NCBI GenBank assembly: GCA_937898885.1
Contig: CALDKD010000090.1
Location: 42,949 to 106,948 of the forward strand
DNA length: 64,000 nucleotides
From: an uncultured Bacteroidales bacterium
Lineage (GTDB): Bacteria; Bacteroidota; Bacteroidia; Bacteroidales; Bacteroidaceae
Direction of reading: 5' to 3'
Positions 42,935 to 50,429 of this stretch are shown one piece after another. A model generated the notes under the pieces. That model searched no databases, was not told the origin of the DNA, and worked only from the letters and a program-made list of their open reading frames with translations. The translations under genes were made by a program, and so were the position numbers. Every line of letters begins with the position of its first letter. Positions within the stretch are counted from its first letter, which is position 1.

Positions 42935-43032
42935 AGGTTAAAGATACTCAAAATTATGGCTCGTTGTACTGATTATCAGAGGTTTAACCTTTTGTTACAA
43001 CTGAGGAACGCGGGAAGGCACGCAAAAAAACA

Positions 43033-43364
43033 GTACAACAGTACAACTGTACGGGAGGGGTGTTTTCACTACTCATTATCAATTGGTTAAGGTGTGCTTT
43101 GGTGCGTACTGTTTTGTTTTCAATCTGTACGGGGTTTTGCAAAAAGTGGACAAGTGGTCAAAGTGCGCGTTTCCGTGCGTTTTCTGTACGCGGTTAGTTG
43201 GCTGAGGATCATAGGTGTTACGGGGTTGCCGTACACTTGCACGGTTTTCTACGGGAATTTCATATAGGGTACTCTATAGGAGAAGGAGAAAAAAAAAGAA
43301 TATATATACGGCCGGGCCTGATTTTTTGCGCCTTTCCTCTTTGATTGTATCAGAAAATGCGTAC
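43033..43364. repeat. Cluster of eight GTAC-centred repeats in a 547-base gene-free stretch
   Basis: GTAC occurs at 43033, 43041, 43049, 43106, 43127, 43186, 43231 and 43361, against about one expected by chance. The first three are exactly 8 bases apart. Several share a longer core CTGTACGGG/CTGTACGCG (43047, 43125, 43184). The region 42935-43481 has no credible ORF. The repeats could bind a repressor or replication initiator of the island, and they lie between the divergent 161-residue gene and the plus-strand lipoprotein gene. Confidence 0.5.
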
Positions 43365-43369
43365 ATTTG
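43340..43369 (+). promoter_or_regulatory. Promoter of the island lipoprotein gene
   Basis: TTTG (43340-43343), 18 bases, then TACATTTG (43362-43369), both perfect. The last GTAC repeat overlaps the -7 element. Transcription would start near 43376, leaving a leader of about 105 bases that contains the G-tracts. Confidence 0.6.
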
Positions 43370-43394
43370 TTCATTCTGATGTCATTATTGGAAA

Positions 43395-43411
43395 GGGGGT
43401 CAGGGGGGGGG
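43395..43411 (+). repeat. Poly-G tracts (G5 and G9) in the 5' leader
   Basis: Five G at 43395-43399 and nine G at 43403-43411, separated by TCA, lie between the promoter and ATG 43482. Homopolymers of this length can slip during replication and could alter leader structure or expression. Confidence 0.7.
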
Positions 43412-43481
43412 AAGAAGTCATTGTATAAAATAGAATAGGAATCTGTAGGTTATCCGAATATAGCAGTTAGTTTGAGTGTAA

Positions 43482-44648
43482 ATGAAAGCAAATAAATTAT
43501 CTATTGTCTTGTATTTATATGCCGTAATCGTGGCCTTCTTGTCATGTGGTTCGCTTAGTGATGCCATCAGTACGCCGTATGTGTATTCCGCCGGGGATAG
43601 TTTTTATGTCAGTGATGTCCAGTCATACGGTAACATTTCTTTGGATGGGTTGACATATTATATTGAGTCTGCCAAGAATGAAGTCGCGTCTTCAGACCTT
43701 GAGTTTATGGAGTATGCAGATTACTTGGAGAAAGCTTTGGAGGTACAAGGGGCGAAAAGGATATTTGACAAAAGGGAGGCCATGTTGTGCGTGTTGCTGG
43801 ATTATTCGATTAATGACAACTCTTACAATACAACTGTTCCAGTCCCAATATGGGGAGAAACCGGAATATCATCAATAACAACTCGTTCAAATACAACTGG
43901 AAATGCGCTTGGTTTCAGTTCTGGGAGCGCAAGCATCATAGGAAATAGCATATATGGCTCGTCTTCCGGTACTGTCTATTCGAACAGCACAACAACAACC
44001 AGCACACACGTAAACCCATCATATGGAATAAAAGATGTGGTTAATGTAGAGCGTCACATAAATGAATATCTGAGGGAGATTGGGGTTTATTGTTACGACA
44101 ATATCGGAGAGGAGCACAAAATGCTATTCAAGACCATAATTACCAGTTCCGGGCAAAATAACAAACTCCGCGATGTGTTTCCATATATGATTTATTGTTC
44201 GACTAGTACATATGGAAAGCAGGTGAATGACGCATATAGGATTGAAGAAAATGATTTCCTCTACAAGAAATGGGTCACAGGCGGAAGCAAAAGCCCGTTT
44301 TTCTTTGTGCACCCTAAATATGGCTCGACGAATGTTCCTGAAGGTTATGTTGAACTGACATCTATCGAGGCTTTTAGTGATTGCTCTGACGTTACTCTGT
44401 TGCTGAAGGAAAATTCTTCCTGGTATAAGATCAGTTCTCAGCTGACATTGGAGATAAATGGAAGGGAATACGTGGCGGAATATTGCAGTATTCCATTCGA
44501 CAAGACTTTTCTTGTAGATGGAGTTGCATACGTTACATTCAGGTTTCCTTATAGGGTTGTTAGGGGTGATCGTATTAAAATCACGGAATATACGAATGCG
44601 AAACATACGAAGAAGGCTTGGGAATGGAGCGATATTGTTATTCGTTGA
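43482..44648 (+). CDS. Putative island lipoprotein, unknown function
   Basis: The 388-residue product has a lipoprotein signal (VIVAFLSCGSLSD). Residues about 25-100 resemble the start of DUF4136-like lipoproteins (LEFMEYADYLEKALEVQGAKRI...). A Ser/Thr/Asn/Gly-rich linker follows (about 130-175: TTRSNTTGNALGFSSGSASI, SNSTTTTSTHVNPSYG). The C-terminal half is strand-rich with LEINGREYVAEYCSIPFDKTF. I cannot assign a function. It is the first of two plus-strand genes in an otherwise minus-strand island. The coding sequence is AT-rich compared with its surroundings, suggesting separate origin. Confidence 0.6.
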   Translation: MKANKLSIVLYLYAVIVAFLSCGSLSDAISTPYVYSAGDSFYVSDVQSYGNISLDGLTYYIESAKNEVASSDLEFMEYADYLEKALEVQGAKRIFDKREAMLCVLLDYSINDNSYNTTVPVPIWGETGISSITTRSNTTGNALGFSSGSASIIGNSIYGSSSGTVYSNSTTTTSTHVNPSYGIKDVVNVERHINEYLREIGVYCYDNIGEEHKMLFKTIITSSGQNNKLRDVFPYMIYCSTSTYGKQVNDAYRIEENDFLYKKWVTGGSKSPFFFVHPKYGSTNVPEGYVELTSIEAFSDCSDVTLLLKENSSWYKISSQLTLEINGREYVAEYCSIPFDKTFLVDGVAYVTFRFPYRVVRGDRIKITEYTNAKHTKKAWEWSDIVIR

Positions 44649-44709
44649 TTTAAGATAATCGTATTAGAGTTGATTGGTTTAAATGGATTTTTTAAGGTTG
44701 GAATTTATT

Positions 44710-45246
44710 ATGAGGATGAAGAGTTTATTTGTTTTGTTGATGCTTTGTGTCTCTCTGGGAGCAGGGGCCGTGGATATTCAGGATACGTTTTTCGGTTATA
44801 AAATAGGCTGTTCTTTGAATCTGACTCAGATGCAGAGGAAAATAGGGTTGACGCAAGACGTATTTTCCTATGTTGAGAAGGCTTCGGAGAGCAAGTTCCT
44901 GCATTTGAGCAAGGCTATGTTAGGGGGAGTTCGTTGGGATGACGTTAGTGTGAGGATGCTGGTTAAGGGCAGGAAGTTCTTTAGCATAGATTTTTCGAAT
45001 CATTTTGAGGATGAGGGTGAGGCTTATGAGTTTTATGATCTGATGAAGGAAAGGCTGGAGAGTAAGTACGGTGAGCCGGTTGTGCTTGTTAATGGTTATG
45101 GTTGGACAGGAGATAATAGGGTTTGTGTAAGTTTGGAGAAGATTTATGAGAGGTCTAATGGTGGAGATTTGTATTGGTATATAATTCTGGATTATTTTGA
45201 TATGGATAGCGTGGTAGAGGCTACGAGTTATATGGATGAATTATAG
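44710..45246 (+). CDS. Small secreted protein, unknown function
   Basis: The product has about 178 residues from ATG 44710 (MRMKSLFVLLMLCVSLGAGA), a clear signal peptide; an upstream in-frame ATG (44683) would bury it. The mature part starts VDIQDTFFGYKIGCSLNLTQMQRK and is alpha/beta, with an acidic HFEDEGEAYEFYDLMKERLESKYGEPV. No family is recognised. It follows the lipoprotein gene by about 60 bases on the same strand and shares its AT-rich, GGTTNA-rich codon style, so the two probably form one unit acting at the envelope. Confidence 0.6.
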   Translation: MRMKSLFVLLMLCVSLGAGAVDIQDTFFGYKIGCSLNLTQMQRKIGLTQDVFSYVEKASESKFLHLSKAMLGGVRWDDVSVRMLVKGRKFFSIDFSNHFEDEGEAYEFYDLMKERLESKYGEPVVLVNGYGWTGDNRVCVSLEKIYERSNGGDLYWYIILDYFDMDSVVEATSYMDEL

Positions 45247-45280
45247 TATTGGTGGTTAGGTATAATGTTGGGTTGTCCGG

Positions 45281-45577
45281 TTACCGGGCAACCTTTTTTA
45301 TTCCCGAGTAATCAGGGAGCATTTCAAAGGTGAAGGGCTTGTCGTTGTTGGCGGGCATTCGGGATATGAAGCATCTGAGGCAGCAGAGCTTGGTGAAGAG
45401 GTCATACTGTCTTGGGAGGGCATAGTCCTCTGCGGTGAGGGTGCGGACTGTGGGGAGGCGGTCGAGGGTGTCCTGCAGGCGGGCGTTGTAGGCGAGGTAG
45501 CGCTCCTTGTCGAACCTTATGAAGCGCTCCAGGTCGGATATGCGTTCAAGGCGGTACATGCGGAAGTCGGTGCTCAT
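45281..45577 (-). CDS. Small mobile-element protein, 98 residues
   Basis: The start at 45577 (MSTDFRMYRLERISDLERFI) overlaps the upstream stop as ATGA, so I prefer it to the in-frame ATG at 45613. The helical, basic product has LERFIRFDKERYLAYNARLQDTLDRLP and LFTKLCCLRCFISRMPANN. I do not know the function. Tight coupling to the 73-residue gene and to the beheaded gene before it marks a conserved gene set of the island. Confidence 0.55.
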   Translation of the reverse strand: MSTDFRMYRLERISDLERFIRFDKERYLAYNARLQDTLDRLPTVRTLTAEDYALPRQYDLFTKLCCLRCFISRMPANNDKPFTFEMLPDYSGIKKVAR

Positions 45578-45795
45578 GAGGTCTTGTTTATGGGACGGTA
45601 GAATATGTCGCACTCCAGTTCATTCTGCAGGTGTAGCATAAGGAGGGAGGCGAGGGTGCGGGCGGAGCAGAGGCAGGTGGCGGTCCTGTCCTCATCGCTG
45701 TAGCCGGTGAGGATAGTCCAGGTGCTGAGGAAGAGCCAGAGGAAGACGTCGGAGGTCTCTCCTATCCTGCTTACTGTTACTTGGTAGAGGCGCAT
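45574..45795 (-). CDS. Small mobile-element protein, 73 residues
   Basis: The start (MRLYQVTVSRIGETSDVFLW) overlaps the stop of the preceding gene remnant as TGATG, and its own stop overlaps the next start as ATGA. This double coupling supports it as real. It contains an aromatic segment (VFLWLFLSTWTILTGYSDED) and SARTLASLLMLHLQNELECDIFY. Function is unknown. Confidence 0.55.
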   Translation of the reverse strand: MRLYQVTVSRIGETSDVFLWLFLSTWTILTGYSDEDRTATCLCSARTLASLLMLHLQNELECDIFYRPINKTS

Positions 45796-46118
45796 CAGAA
45801 CGGTGGGTCTTCGGTTTCGTTGTCGGTCGTGTCATCGGCATCCTGCCCGTTTGTCGCGGGGATGGTGCCATCCGTGCCGAGGGTGAAGTACTCAACTCCG
45901 CCGGACTTGTCGTCTGTCACGGGGTGGCCGTCAGTGTCGTATTTGAGGGGGAGATGCGTGATGGGGTCATACATCTGGGGATTGAAGACGCAGCCCTTGA
46001 AGGTGCAGTACTTCTTGAAGCGTTTCTTGAACTCGTTGGGGCTGACGAATTTCCTCTGCTGCGGGACAGCGTTGAAATATGAGTCCTCAAAAAAAGCCCC
46101 GCTGAACGCGAGGCTTTT
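45795..46118 (-). pseudogene. C-terminal remnant of a VirE/primase-like mobile-element protein
   Basis: An open frame of 107 codons with no start codon begins right after the stop codon of the nitrilase gene. It reads EDSYFNAVPQQRKFVSPNEF, then KKRFKKYCTFKGCVFNPQMYD..., and ends TEDPPF at TGA 45797-45795. The tail recalls the C-terminus of Bacteroidales VirE-N/primase-helicase proteins of mobile elements, from memory only. The N-terminal part is missing: the nitrilase terminator hairpin now occupies its place, so the element boundary is near 46118. The gene is coupled by TGATG to the 73-residue gene. Confidence 0.5.
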
Positions 46119-46121
46119 TTA
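46089..46121 (-). terminator. Terminator of the nitrilase gene at the island boundary
   Basis: An 11-bp stem AAAAGCCTCGC / GCGGGGCTTTT (one G-T pair) with loop GTTCA on the minus strand is followed by a run of T. It overlaps the nitrilase stop codon (46121-46119). Confidence 0.8.
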
Positions 46122-46874
46122 TTGAACAGGATCCGCATCGTCAAGGACAGGGAACTTGGCACGGAAATGGCGAAGGTGCTCCATATCAAGATCTCCTGTT
46201 ACCATCCGGACCGCATCATTGTCAGCAGCCGCCAGAGCCTCACCGTATGGACTTAGCAGCACGGAATGCCCCTCGTAATGGCCATACTCATCATCGCCGA
46301 CACGGTTCACACCGGCCACAAAGCACTGGTTCTCCATTGCGCGGGCACGCAACAGGATATCCCACGAGCTCTGTCTTTTCAGAGGCCAGTTTGCCACATA
46401 TATAGCCATATCGTAATCATCACGGTTACGGCTGAAAACGGGGAAGCGCAGGTCATAGCACACCTGAAGCAGTATTCTCAAGCCACGGAATTCAACAACC
46501 ACCCTCTCTTTTCCCGCCGAGAAGCGCAGATTCTCTCCGGAATAGCTGAACAGGTGCCGCTTGTCATACACATCTACAACCCCATCCGGTCTTGCCATAC
46601 AAAGACGATTGTAGTAATGTCCGTTCTCCGATATTGCCACACTTCCGGCAACTGCGGCATCAAGACGAACAGCCATCTGCCGCATCCACGACACCACGGG
46701 ACCGTCCATAGTCTGAGCTATGCAGGCGGGCTCAAGACTCTGTCCTGTGGCAAACATCTCAGGAAGGATATAGATGTCGGCACCAGTGCCTGAGCCTATA
46801 ACAGACTCTATACTCCGCAGAGTGGCCTCGTGGCCACCGCCTGAGGGCTTGCACTGTATCAGGGATACTCTCAT
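46119..46874 (-). CDS. Nitrilase-superfamily amidohydrolase (YafV/omega-amidase-like)
   Basis: The 251-residue protein has the Glu-Lys-Cys triad: Glu39 in ILPEMFATG, Lys105 in YDKRHLFSYSGE and Cys139 in LQVCYDLRFPVF. The KRHLFS and CYDLRFP versions are those of the YafV/omega-amidase branch, which hydrolyses alpha-ketoglutaramate and similar amides. It is cytosolic. It is 5 bases downstream of the MscS gene, so the two are likely cotranscribed, and its 3' end borders the mobile island. Confidence 0.9.
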   Translation of the reverse strand: MRVSLIQCKPSGGGHEATLRSIESVIGSGTGADIYILPEMFATGQSLEPACIAQTMDGPVVSWMRQMAVRLDAAVAGSVAISENGHYYNRLCMARPDGVVDVYDKRHLFSYSGENLRFSAGKERVVVEFRGLRILLQVCYDLRFPVFSRNRDDYDMAIYVANWPLKRQSSWDILLRARAMENQCFVAGVNRVGDDEYGHYEGHSVLLSPYGEALAAADNDAVRMVTGDLDMEHLRHFRAKFPVLDDADPVQ

Positions 46875-46879
46875 TTACC

Positions 46880-47809
46880 TCAATCTTTCTTGCTGACAGT
46901 TACGTCAAGACGCTTGCTGGCGAACGATATTCCAGCCTGAGGAAGTGTTTTGTATATCGCTTTATTGATGTCGTACAGAAGATTCCAGTAATCTCCAGAT
47001 CTGGTCCAGGCTCTAAGAGTAAACGATATGTCATCGTGGTTCAGGCTGGACAGAAAGACCGAAGGATTGTCCGAGCCCAACGACTCATCAGCGGCAAGTA
47101 CCCTGCTATCGGCCTTAATAATACCTGTTAACGTATCCATGCACACATCCACATCGCTGCCATACTCAACATTGATATTCCAGTCAATACGACGCACAGG
47201 ATTAACAGAGTAGTTGTCTATATTTCCATTTATCAGGGAACCGTTAGGCACTACTATCACCCTGTTGTCAACAGTACGGAGTTTGGTATTGACCATTGTC
47301 ACCTCTGCAACCGTTCCGGAACATCCTTGCGCGTCAATATAGTCTCCCACCTTGAACGGCTTGAAAATCAGCACCATCAATCCGCCGGCAAAGTTTTGCA
47401 ACGTACCGCTCATAGATACGCCTATCGCCACGCCGCCTGCTGCGAGAACTGCCGCGAGCGAAGTGGTGTTTATGCCGAGAGTGCTGATAGCTATCACTAT
47501 GAGCAGGACGGTCAGCGAAATTCCCGTAATTGACGTTACGAACGATGCTACAGTCTTCTCAGTATTCTTTCTCTGGAACGAGCGCGACATCATCTTCTTT
47601 ACCCAACGGATGAGCCAGATACCTACAATGAAGATAAGCAACGCCGCCACAACCTTTATACTGAAGTGTATGGCATCCTTGCCCAGTTCCTGAAAGAATG
47701 TCCCGGGATCATCCTTAAGGCTGGCCACCATACTTTCAGTGGCTACTCTCAGCGAGTCGGACAAGCTGAGCACAGGAGGAATATCAGTCTGAAGCAATTG
47801 AAACATCAT
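46880..47809 (-). CDS. Small-conductance mechanosensitive channel (MscS family)
   Basis: The 309-residue protein is of standard MscS length. It has three transmembrane helices (the second and third about residues 50-80 and 95-150), the pore-lining GGVAIGVSMSGTLQNFAGGLMVLIFKPFKVGDYI (about 129-162), and the cytoplasmic cage domain. The Gly/Ala pattern and the FxVGDYI signature are diagnostic. It releases small solutes on hypo-osmotic shock across the inner membrane. It has its own -7 element and is followed closely by the nitrilase gene. Confidence 0.93.
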   Translation of the reverse strand: MMFQLLQTDIPPVLSLSDSLRVATESMVASLKDDPGTFFQELGKDAIHFSIKVVAALLIFIVGIWLIRWVKKMMSRSFQRKNTEKTVASFVTSITGISLTVLLIVIAISTLGINTTSLAAVLAAGGVAIGVSMSGTLQNFAGGLMVLIFKPFKVGDYIDAQGCSGTVAEVTMVNTKLRTVDNRVIVVPNGSLINGNIDNYSVNPVRRIDWNINVEYGSDVDVCMDTLTGIIKADSRVLAADESLGSDNPSVFLSSLNHDDISFTLRAWTRSGDYWNLLYDINKAIYKTLPQAGISFASKRLDVTVSKKD

Positions 47810-47830
47810 ACATCATTTTATTATTGTCAA

Positions 47831-47838
47831 CAAAAATA
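47831..47838 (-). promoter_or_regulatory. -7 element (TATTTTTG) for mscS-nitrilase
   Basis: CAAAAATA on the plus strand gives a perfect TAnnTTTG on the minus strand, 21 bases ahead of the start at 47809. Confidence 0.45.
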
Positions 47839-47884
47839 CTACTTTTCAGTCAGCATTTACCTGGATTAACATTATATAACTACA

Positions 47885-47922
47885 ACGGCCCCGCCAGACC
47901 AGATAATCTGACGGAGCCGTTG
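47885..47922 (-). terminator. Hairpin after the GH3 gene
   Basis: A 15-bp stem AACGGCCCCGCCAGA (47885-47899) / TCTGACGGAGCCGTT (47908-47922), with two G-T-type mismatches, begins 15 bases after the GH3 stop. The T-run is poor, so termination is likely but not certain. Confidence 0.6.
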
Positions 47923-47937
47923 TTTAGTACAGAGGAA

Positions 47938-50277
47938 TTACTCCAGGCTCATGGTCGGGGCGAACACCTCGTGCTCAACCTTCACGTAATCCTTGGCGAG
48001 TTTGTACGATGCTGTGGCACGGATATCCTGAACTGACGCGCCGAACTTGACGGTATATGCGCCCTTGTCGCTTATCCAGCTGTGGCTGTCATTGTGGAAC
48101 GATGCTATGTCGTAGTTGGTGACGTTGAATGTGAGTGTCTGGCTCTCACCCGGCTCCAGAAGACGTGTCTTGGCGTATGCCTTCAACTCATCAGACGGCT
48201 TGTAAATAGTGCCCTTAGGTGCTGACACATAAAGCTGTACAGCCTCCTTTCCTGCAACCGCTCCGGTATTCTTTACTGTAATGGTAGCAGTAAAGCCATC
48301 CTTCGTAGCCTTTACCACCGGCTTGGAATACTCAAATGTGGTGTAGCTCAAACCATAGCCGAACGGATATGAGACCTCCTTGCCTGCGGTAGTGAAATAG
48401 CGGTAGCCTACATTCACGCCCTCCTTATAGAGAACACGGTCAATGTTCGGACGAACGGCGTTGCGGCCGCCAAAGCCTCCGAAGCCTCCGAAGCCTCCGG
48501 CAGCAGCCGTCTCACCGTTAAGCGGGAAGTTGGCAGAAGACGGATGATCCATTGCGGATATCGGGAATGTCATAGTAAGCTTACCTGACGGGTTAGCCTT
48601 GCCGGTAAGCACATCGGCGATTGAGTAGCCAGCCTCCTGACCAGGCTGCCAAGCCATCAGAATGGCATCAGGCAGGCCCTTCCACGATGCGGTCTCAATG
48701 ACATTACCCATATTCAGCACTACCACAACCTTCTTACCGGCAATGTGGAATGCCTGGCTGATGTTGCCGATAAGCCTGCGCTCAACATCAGTGATGTCAA
48801 AGTTGTCAAGATGACGGTCGCCACCCTCGCCTGCCTGACGGCCAATGGTGATTACGGCCACATCGGCCTCGCGGGCCTGAGCCTCAATGGCAGCGGCTGA
48901 CAGCTCTACCTCGGCTGTGGTCTCGGTGCTGCCCCAGCCACGGTTGCTGCGGGTGACAGCCTTCATGGACTTGTCGTACTCCTTATATGCCTTGTACATA
49001 TCGGCAAGGTTCTGATTCAGCTGAAGACCAGCATCTGTCAGACCCTTATCCAGAGAAATCACGTACGCCTTGTTCACATCGCCAGAGCCTGTACCGCCTG
49101 CGATAAGGTCGTACGATGTAACGCCAAACAGAGCCACTTTCTTTACATTGTCGCCAAACGGCAGAGCGCCATTCTCGTTCTTCAGAAGCACCATACCCTC
49201 GTTGGCGGCCTCGCGTGTAAGAGCAGCGTGAGCCTTCAGATCAGGCTTGTTGCTGTTCTTATATCCCTTGAAGTGCGGAGTCTTGACAATGAACTTGAGC
49301 ATACGCTTTACGCAGATGTCAACATCGTCCATTGAGAGCTCACCGCTTTTCACCTTATCTATTATCTCCTGGCTCTGCGATACATTGCCCGGCTCCATCA
49401 GGTCATTGCCTGCCTGAATCTGCTCCGCGGTGTTGCGCTGGCCGGTCCAGTCGGTCATCACAAGTCCGTCATAGCCCCACTCGTCACGAAGAACAGTGGT
49501 AAGCAGCTCTTTGTGAGCCTGAGTGTATTTGCCGTTAATCTTGTTGTACGATGACATTATTGTCCAGGGATTGCCCTCTTTCACGGCAATCTCAAAGCCT
49601 TTCAGGTAAATCTCACGCATAGTACGGGCGTCAATTATCTCATCAACCTCCATACGGTTGGTCTCCTGATTGTTTGCGGCAAAATGCTTCGCGCTGGTGC
49701 CTACTCCATTGCTCTGCACGCCACGGATGAATGCGGCGGCACTCTTGCCTGTTACGACAGGGTCCTCTGAATAATACTCAAAGTTACGGCCGCAGAGCGG
49801 TGAGCGGTGAATGTTGAGTCCCGGAGCCAGCAGCACATCTGTTCCGTACTCCAGCACCTCCTGACCCATGGCAGCGCCAACCTGCTCAATGAGCGGTGTA
49901 TTCCAGGTGCAGGCCATAGCGGTTCCCACAGGAAATCCTGTGGCATAGAATGTGCCATCCTGCCCCTGACGTGTGGGACTGATGCGGATACCGGCAGGGC
50001 CGTCGCTCAAGGCTGTTGGTGTGATGCCAAGGCGGTCAATGTCCTGCGTAACTCCTGCAGATCCCGGGCAAAGCTGATTCAGGTTGCCGAACTTATTTTC
50101 CTGTCCGCTTATCTGACGGTTCTGGCCTCCCACCAGAAGGGCGGCCTTCTCCTCAAGCGTCATAGCTTTGACTACTTCGTCGATATTATTCTCTGTCAGC
50201 GTAATCTGCTGCGCATTCACGCCAGCTTCCAGCATCAGCATAGATGCTGCAAGAGCCATTCCTTTCATAAGTCTCAT
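47938..50277 (-). CDS. GH3 beta-glucosidase-like enzyme, secreted, with Gly/Phe repeat insert
   Basis: The start is taken at ATG 50277 (MRLMKGMALAASMLMLEAGVNAQ), which gives a signal peptide. The longer frame to 50367 contains a perfect -7 promoter element (50310-50317). The 779-residue enzyme has a GH3 barrel with KHFAANNQETNR, the nucleophile Asp276 in LVMTDWTGQ, a sandwich domain, and the C-terminal FnIII domain after YPFGYGLSYTTFEYS. A GGFGGFGGFGGR repeat (9-base DNA repeat AAGCCTCCG at 48472-48499) lies just before that domain. It would hydrolyse beta-linked gluco- or xylo-oligosaccharides in the periplasm. It stands as a single-gene unit. Confidence 0.9.
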   Translation of the reverse strand: MRLMKGMALAASMLMLEAGVNAQQITLTENNIDEVVKAMTLEEKAALLVGGQNRQISGQENKFGNLNQLCPGSAGVTQDIDRLGITPTALSDGPAGIRISPTRQGQDGTFYATGFPVGTAMACTWNTPLIEQVGAAMGQEVLEYGTDVLLAPGLNIHRSPLCGRNFEYYSEDPVVTGKSAAAFIRGVQSNGVGTSAKHFAANNQETNRMEVDEIIDARTMREIYLKGFEIAVKEGNPWTIMSSYNKINGKYTQAHKELLTTVLRDEWGYDGLVMTDWTGQRNTAEQIQAGNDLMEPGNVSQSQEIIDKVKSGELSMDDVDICVKRMLKFIVKTPHFKGYKNSNKPDLKAHAALTREAANEGMVLLKNENGALPFGDNVKKVALFGVTSYDLIAGGTGSGDVNKAYVISLDKGLTDAGLQLNQNLADMYKAYKEYDKSMKAVTRSNRGWGSTETTAEVELSAAAIEAQAREADVAVITIGRQAGEGGDRHLDNFDITDVERRLIGNISQAFHIAGKKVVVVLNMGNVIETASWKGLPDAILMAWQPGQEAGYSIADVLTGKANPSGKLTMTFPISAMDHPSSANFPLNGETAAAGGFGGFGGFGGRNAVRPNIDRVLYKEGVNVGYRYFTTAGKEVSYPFGYGLSYTTFEYSKPVVKATKDGFTATITVKNTGAVAGKEAVQLYVSAPKGTIYKPSDELKAYAKTRLLEPGESQTLTFNVTNYDIASFHNDSHSWISDKGAYTVKFGASVQDIRATASYKLAKDYVKVEHEVFAPTMSLE

Positions 50278-50309
50278 AAGCACGTCTTTATTAAAATTCC
50301 ATAACTGCT

Positions 50310-50317
50310 CAAAGTTA
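50310..50317 (-). promoter_or_regulatory. -7 element (TAACTTTG) for the GH3 gene
   Basis: A perfect TAnnTTTG on the minus strand, 33 bases ahead of the start at 50277. Its position inside the longer ORF argues against the upstream start at 50367. Confidence 0.5.
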
Positions 50318-50429
50318 TACCATTTTAATGAAAAACATTCACTTAGGCTCAAAACTTTCTTGTTCACGGTTAAATCTATGAGGTTTGCGGGTTATCACCG
50401 GAGACGAGAAAAGCAAATGGAATTATCAA

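Noticed and set aside
42056..46118. attL/attR direct repeat from the tRNA 3' end
   Set aside because: I looked for the tRNA T-arm/acceptor sequence (GGGTTTGAATCCCACTC) near the far island boundary and did not find it.
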